Below, piece by piece: positions 59,822-64,000 of a DNA stretch of 64,000 nucleotides; position 1 is the first letter of the stretch; every line of letters starts with the position of its first letter. The notes beneath the pieces are model-generated. The model saw only the letters and a program-made list of their open reading frames with translations, had not been told where the DNA came from and ran no database searches. The translations under genes were made by a program, and so were the position numbers. The stretch is from the NCBI GenBank assembly GCA_964565945.1, contig CAZMGY010000019.1:1-64000 (forward strand), read 5' to 3'. Origin of the DNA: CAZMGY01 sp964565945 [NCBI: uncultured bacterium]. Its GTDB lineage: Bacteria; GCA-001730085.

Positions 59822-61084
59822 ATGCGACGAGTTGTTATTACAGGTTTCGGTGTTATTTCTCCTTTGGGAAATGAGAAGGGTCAGTTCTTCAAAAACTTAT
59901 GCGAAGGTCGTTCTGGGATAGATCAGCTTAAAACCTTTGATACGAGCGGATTTTCTTCAACTGTGGCAGGCAGCGTCAAGGACTTTGATCCTGTGCAATA
60001 TATTTCTAAAAAAAAGATACGTCGCATGGATGAATTTACTCAATATGCCATGGCGGCAAGTGTGATGGCCTATGATGATGCCAACTTGGAAGGCGCTTCG
60101 ATTGATTTAAATCGTGCTGGCGTTATGGTTGGCTCGGGCATTGGCGGTTTGAAGACTGTTGAGGATCAGGTTATTAAGTATTACGAAATAGAAAAAGAAC
60201 ACCCTGGTAAAGGGCCTTCTAAAATTTCACCTTTTTTGATCCCGATGCTGATTACCAACATAGCTGGTGGAGAAATAGCCATTAGGTTTGGCTTTAAGGG
60301 GCCAAACTTTTGTGTGGTGACGGCTTGCGCCACAGCCACTCATTCGATAGGTGAGGCTTATCGAATGATTCAGCGCGATGATGCCGATCTTTTTCTTACT
60401 GGGGGAACAGAAGCTGCGATAACGGAACTTGGCTTTGGGGGTTTTTGTGCCTTACGAGCCGTTTCGACCGCCTATAATGACGATCCCACGCGTGCTTCAC
60501 GCCCTTTTGATGCCAATCGTGATGGTTTTGTGATGGCTGAGGGTGCAGCTGTTCTTGTTTTGGAGGAATTAGAGCACGCGGTTAAGAGAGGGGCTTCTCT
60601 TTATGCCGAAGTGATTGGTTATGGTCTTTCGGATGATGCGAATCATATCACGGCTCCAGCTCCTGAAGGGGATGGAGCTGCGCGATCAATTCAAATGTCT
60701 TTACGTGATGCTAAAATTGATTGCACCGAGGTGGATTATATTAATGCTCACGGGACATCGACTCAGCTGAACGATAAGTTTGAAACCCAAGCGATCAAGT
60801 CTGTTTATGGTGAGCATGCCTATAAGTTGGCAATTAGTTCTCTTAAATCGATGACGGGGCATATGTTAGGAGCTTCTGGAGGTGTAGAAGCTGCTGCGAC
60901 GGCGATGATGCTTAAAGAGGGTATTATTACACCCACCATCAATTACGAAACTCCCGATCCTGAATGCGATTTGGACTATATTCCTAATCAATCCCGAAAG
61001 CAAGACATCAGAATTGCGACTTCGCACTCTTTTGGTTTTGGTGGTCATAATGCATGTTTAGTTTTCAAACGGATTGAGGACTAA
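59822..61084 (+). CDS. fabF: 3-oxoacyl-ACP synthase II (FabF)
   Basis: The elongating condensing enzyme carries the Cys-His-His triad in TACATATHS (C169), NAHGTSTQ and SLKSMTGHMLGASG. MRRVVITGFGVISPLGNE is the normal N-terminus, so the ATG at 59822 is used, four bases after the acpP stop. It is 420 residues long. The gene closes the fab set; no fabD or fabZ is present in the window. Confidence 0.97.
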   Translation: MRRVVITGFGVISPLGNEKGQFFKNLCEGRSGIDQLKTFDTSGFSSTVAGSVKDFDPVQYISKKKIRRMDEFTQYAMAASVMAYDDANLEGASIDLNRAGVMVGSGIGGLKTVEDQVIKYYEIEKEHPGKGPSKISPFLIPMLITNIAGGEIAIRFGFKGPNFCVVTACATATHSIGEAYRMIQRDDADLFLTGGTEAAITELGFGGFCALRAVSTAYNDDPTRASRPFDANRDGFVMAEGAAVLVLEELEHAVKRGASLYAEVIGYGLSDDANHITAPAPEGDGAARSIQMSLRDAKIDCTEVDYINAHGTSTQLNDKFETQAIKSVYGEHAYKLAISSLKSMTGHMLGASGGVEAAATAMMLKEGIITPTINYETPDPECDLDYIPNQSRKQDIRIATSHSFGFGGHNACLVFKRIED

Positions 61085-61085
61085 T

Positions 61086-62522
61086 GTGGATCCTCGTCTG
61101 GATGCACTGAAATCTAAAGTTCAAGACTTACCTCTTCAGCCAGGTGTTTATATTTTTAAAAATGCAGAAGGCGCACCCATTTATGTAGGCAAGGCCTCTG
61201 TGTTGAGAAGTCGCGTGATGTTCTATTTCCGTGGCCTTCAGAAACATCAAGCTAAAACACGCACACTGATGAGTCACGTCTATGATCTTGAAGTAATTCC
61301 TCTAGCGAGTGAACAAGAAGCTCTAGTGAAAGAAAATGAGCTCATTAAAAAATGGCAGCCTCATTACAATATTATGTTGCGTGATGATAAGACCTATCCT
61401 TGGGTTAAAGTCACGGTGATTGATACTTTTCCACGCATTTATTTTACACGTAGTGTTCGTATGGACGGATCTGTGTATTACGGACCTTATCCCAAAGTTG
61501 CTGATGCGAAAAAAATCATTCAGTATGTGATTGAATCTTATAAAATTCGTGATTGCAAACAGGATATTCAGGAAGGTATTTCTGCCCCAGCTTGTTTGAG
61601 TTTACAAATTGGAAAGTGCGATGGGCCTTGCATCGATGAGATTAGTGTTAAAGATTATCGGACTTTGGTTCTAAAAGCGTGTGCGTTTTTAGATGGTCAG
61701 AAGCGTGATATTATTCGTACGCTCAAGCGAGAGATGGATGAGGCGTCCAAGTTGATGAAGTTTGAGCTTGCTGCAGAAAAGAGAGATATGATAGCAGTTG
61801 CACACTCGATTAAAAAAGGTGTGACTTTAAAAAAACAGGTCAATGGCACGGTTGTCCTTCAACAGTTGCAAAAGTCTTTAAAACTGAAAATAATTCCCAG
61901 GTATATAGAGTGTTTTGATATTTCGAACGTGTCAGGGATGTATTCGGTTGCCTCGATGGTGGTGTTTAAAAGCGGTGAACCTTTTAAAAAAGATTATCGA
62001 ACATTTAAAATCAAAACTGTTGAGGGGATCAATGATTTTGCTAGTATAGCTGAAGTAATAGGGCGTCGTTACAGGGGCTGTCTGAAAGAAGGAAAAACTT
62101 TGCCTGATTTGATTATGGTGGATGGGGGTAAGGGGCAGTTGCATGCCGCGGCGGCTGTTTTGAATGGCTTGGGCATCACTCAGGATTTGATAAGCTTAGC
62201 CAAGCGCTTTGAATTGATTCATGTCTACGGTCACAAAGATCCCGTGATTTTGTCGAAATACAGCGATGAATTGCAGCTTTTACAAAGAATTCGTGATGAA
62301 GCTCACCGTTTTGCGATCACTTTTCATCGTCGTTGGCGTGATAAAGGCACGCTGCATTCGCGATTGTGTGAAACTCCTGGGGTTGGACGGGTGTTGGCCG
62401 ATCGTCTTCTCAAACGTTTTAAGACAGTTGCGAATATTGTTGAACAACCTATTGAGCATTTGAAGGATGTTCCTGGTGTTTCTAAGTCTTTGGCTGAAAA
62501 AATCAAGCAAAATTTAGCCTAA
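61086..62522 (+). CDS. uvrC: Excinuclease ABC subunit C, short form lacking the usual central region
   Basis: UvrC makes both incisions in nucleotide excision repair. The GTG at 61086 has GAGG six bases upstream and gives 478 residues. The GIY-YIG domain (PGVYIFKNAEGAPIYVGKAS), the Cys region (PACLSLQIGKCDGPC) and the UVR motif (MKFELAAEKRDMI) are present. The RNase-H-like domain (ECFDISNVSG with D278; IMVDGGKGQLHAA) and a C-terminal HhH pair (CETPGVGRVLADRLL; KDVPGVSKSLAEKI) follow. Only about 40 residues separate the UVR motif from the RNase H Asp, against ~160 in E. coli UvrC (610 residues). Confidence 0.9.
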   Translation: MDPRLDALKSKVQDLPLQPGVYIFKNAEGAPIYVGKASVLRSRVMFYFRGLQKHQAKTRTLMSHVYDLEVIPLASEQEALVKENELIKKWQPHYNIMLRDDKTYPWVKVTVIDTFPRIYFTRSVRMDGSVYYGPYPKVADAKKIIQYVIESYKIRDCKQDIQEGISAPACLSLQIGKCDGPCIDEISVKDYRTLVLKACAFLDGQKRDIIRTLKREMDEASKLMKFELAAEKRDMIAVAHSIKKGVTLKKQVNGTVVLQQLQKSLKLKIIPRYIECFDISNVSGMYSVASMVVFKSGEPFKKDYRTFKIKTVEGINDFASIAEVIGRRYRGCLKEGKTLPDLIMVDGGKGQLHAAAAVLNGLGITQDLISLAKRFELIHVYGHKDPVILSKYSDELQLLQRIRDEAHRFAITFHRRWRDKGTLHSRLCETPGVGRVLADRLLKRFKTVANIVEQPIEHLKDVPGVSKSLAEKIKQNLA

Positions 62523-62610
62523 AATATTCAAAAAAAGCTTTTTATTTTTTGTTATATATGTGACAATACGAGATCTGTTGTTTTATCAAATGGCAAGAAA
62601 AAAGAAAGGA

Positions 62611-62640
62611 TCACACTGGTTTGATTTCAAACAAGTGTGA
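62611..62640 (+). promoter_or_regulatory. Leader hairpin directly before the rpsA ribosome-binding site
   Basis: TCACACT-G-GTTTG / ATTT / CAAAC-A-AGTGTGA forms a 12-bp stem with one mismatch. The last bases of the 3' arm (GA) belong to the SD GAGAGGG (62639-62645). The fold could limit ribosome access and serve in S1 autoregulation. Confidence 0.5.
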
Positions 62641-62654
62641 GAGGGACAATGAAC

Positions 62655-64000
62655 ATGGTTGCTGAAGAGCAAGAGTTTGATCTAGAAAAGTTTTTGGAGA
62701 ATGAGAACGAAGAACTTCCTTCAATGGACGATTTGATGGAGGAAATGCAGGCTGTTTCTGAAGGAGAAATCGTTAAAGGGAAGATCGTAAATTATGATAA
62801 GTCTGATGTGATGGTTGACATCGGATATAAGTCAGAAGGCATTATTCTTCGCAAAGAGTTTCGTGGCGAAAGTGCGCTCGAAATCGGTAAAGAAATTGAT
62901 GTTCTGATTGAATCTCTCGAAGATAGTGAAGGTCGTGTTTTGCTTTCCAAAATTAAAGCAGACAAAATCCGTCAGTGGGATGAGACTGTTAGTTGTTTAG
63001 AAGAAGGTTCCATTGTTAATGGCCGTGTTGTTCGTAAAATCAAGGGTGGCCTTATTGTTGATGTTGGTGCTGATGCGTTTTTGCCAGCCTCTCAAGTTGA
63101 CGTGCGTCCCGTATCTAACTTTGATGACTTTGTTGATAAAACGTTTAAGTTCAAAATTGTTAAAATTAATTTGAAAAGAAAAAATATTGTTGTTTCTCGT
63201 CGTGAGCTTTTGGAAGAAGAGCGTTCGCGCAGTCGTGATGAATTGCTGTCTAACCTTAATGTTGGCGATATCAAAAAAGGTGTGGTTAAGAACATCACTG
63301 ACTTTGGTGTGTTCATTGACTTGGGTGGCTTAGATGGCTTGCTCCATATCACAGATATGAGCTGGGGTCGGATCAATCATCCCTCTCAGATGGTAGCCGT
63401 TAGTGATTCGATTGATGTGATGATTTTGGATATTGACAAAGAAAAAGGTCGTGTTTCACTAGGTCTTAAGCAAAAAAGAGATAATCCTTGGTCGAAAATT
63501 CCAGAGAAATATCCTGTGAATTCTAAGGTTAAAGGTAAGGTGGTTAATTTGATGCATTATGGAGCCTTCATTGAACTTGAAGAAGGTGTTGAGGCATTGC
63601 TTCATATTTCTGAAATGTCTTGGACGCGCCGTATAGCTCATCCTTCTGAGGTTCTTAAGGTGGGAGAAGAGATCGAAGCCGTTGTGTTGAGTGTAAATAC
63701 CGATGATCACAAATTATCTTTAGGTCTTAAGCAAACACAAGAAAATCCATGGAGTCGTGTGGAAGAAGAATTTGCCGTAGGAATGAAGGTTGAAGGTCGT
63801 GTACGTAACTTGACCGATTATGGTGCCTTTGTTGAAATTTGTGAAGGTATCGATGGTCTGATTCACGTTTCGGATATGTCTTGGACTAAACGAATCAACC
63901 ATCCTTCAGAGGTGGTTAAAAAAAGAGATGAGATTGAAGCTATTGTTCTGTCTGTTGATTCCAAAAACAAAAAAATTGCTCTAGGTATGAAACAGCTGGA
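62655..64000 (+). CDS. rpsA: 30S ribosomal protein bS1 (3' truncated by window edge)
   Basis: The frame stays open to the window end. After an acidic N-terminus (EEQEFDLEKFLENENEE) come tandem S1 RNA-binding domains. The N-terminal ones include GEIVKGKIVNYDKSDVMVDIG and GSIVNGRVVRKIKGGLIVDVG. The later ones repeat the canonical pattern GVVKNITDFGVFIDLGGLDGLLHITDMSW and WGRINHPS. About five domains are visible. The ATG at 62655 is nine bases from the SD; ATG 62649 is only three bases away. It binds mRNA and promotes initiation. Confidence 0.95.
   Translation, partial: MVAEEQEFDLEKFLENENEELPSMDDLMEEMQAVSEGEIVKGKIVNYDKSDVMVDIGYKSEGIILRKEFRGESALEIGKEIDVLIESLEDSEGRVLLSKIKADKIRQWDETVSCLEEGSIVNGRVVRKIKGGLIVDVGADAFLPASQVDVRPVSNFDDFVDKTFKFKIVKINLKRKNIVVSRRELLEEERSRSRDELLSNLNVGDIKKGVVKNITDFGVFIDLGGLDGLLHITDMSWGRINHPSQMVAVSDSIDVMILDIDKEKGRVSLGLKQKRDNPWSKIPEKYPVNSKVKGKVVNLMHYGAFIELEEGVEALLHISEMSWTRRIAHPSEVLKVGEEIEAVVLSVNTDDHKLSLGLKQTQENPWSRVEEEFAVGMKVEGRVRNLTDYGAFVEICEGIDGLIHVSDMSWTKRINHPSEVVKKRDEIEAIVLSVDSKNKKIALGMKQL

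Noticed and set aside
62530-62549. Terminator after uvrC at AAAAAGCTTTTT
   Set aside because: The symmetry is only an A-run against a T-run with a four-base centre and would not make a stable terminator hairpin.

Overview
This is a 64 kb stretch of chromosome from a Gram-negative bacterium with fairly low GC. The diderm envelope is indicated by lipoprotein signals, an OmpA/MotB-like lipoprotein, a TolC-type channel with RND pumps, and a GmhB-like heptose phosphatase. Housekeeping genes (rlmN, miaB, ychF, secG, rpsU, rpmF, a fab cluster, uvrC, rpsA) are dense and co-oriented; only tRNA-Leu, a small lipoprotein, a coiled-coil protein and ychF are on the minus strand. I cannot fix the lineage without a search. 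Exported proteins with an N-terminal LAPKSE-type junction, the AMIN-TolC fusion and the gene mix would fit an Omnitrophota/PVC-type bacterium, but that is a guess.

Layout. 1-4.1 kb: the tail of one gene and all of a second, tandem paralogous gene; the second encodes an exported protein with a eukaryotic-type tyrosine phosphatase domain. 4.2-6.6 kb: tRNA-Leu, a small HTH protein, rlmN and a small lipoprotein. 6.8-19.5 kb: an exported glycoamylase-like protein, then an AMIN-TolC fusion, a membrane fusion protein and two consecutive RND pumps. 19.6-24.8 kb: ftsA, a coiled-coil membrane protein, rpsU, a lipoprotein, a gmhB-like phosphatase and ychF. 24.8-25.8 kb: a gene-poor gap with a probable gene remnant. 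25.8-38.4 kb: OlsB-like and PlsC acyltransferases, two tRNA methylthiotransferases, a DUF2797 protein, a ferredoxin-bcp-folate operon (folE, pteridine reductase, BFD-like, folB, folK) ending in a GAF-GAF-ANTAR regulator, then secG, an MFS transporter and a GT28-type glycosyltransferase. 38.7-39.6 kb: two lipoproteins. 39.7-56.4 kb: a long sulfur-assimilation island. 56.4-64 kb: rpmF-plsX-fabH-fabG-acpP-fabF, a short uvrC and the start of rpsA.

The most interesting region is the sulfur island. It starts with an Rrf2 regulator that has a perfect inverted repeat over its own start. It then encodes DUF2061, CysK, a ThiS-like carrier, MetY, a ThiF/MoeB-like E1, a JAMM protease, a sulfite reductase fused to a TusA-like domain, APS reductase, CysD, CysN with a degenerate APS-kinase tail, MnmA, a HemC(truncated)-CobA-HemD fusion for siroheme, an HspQ-domain protein and SahH. 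The carrier/E1/JAMM/MetY/Sir set matches the protein-thiocarboxylate homocysteine route known from Wolinella succinogenes, with several variations. Short palindromic repeats are scattered only through this island, and one lies in frame inside the HemD part of the fusion gene.
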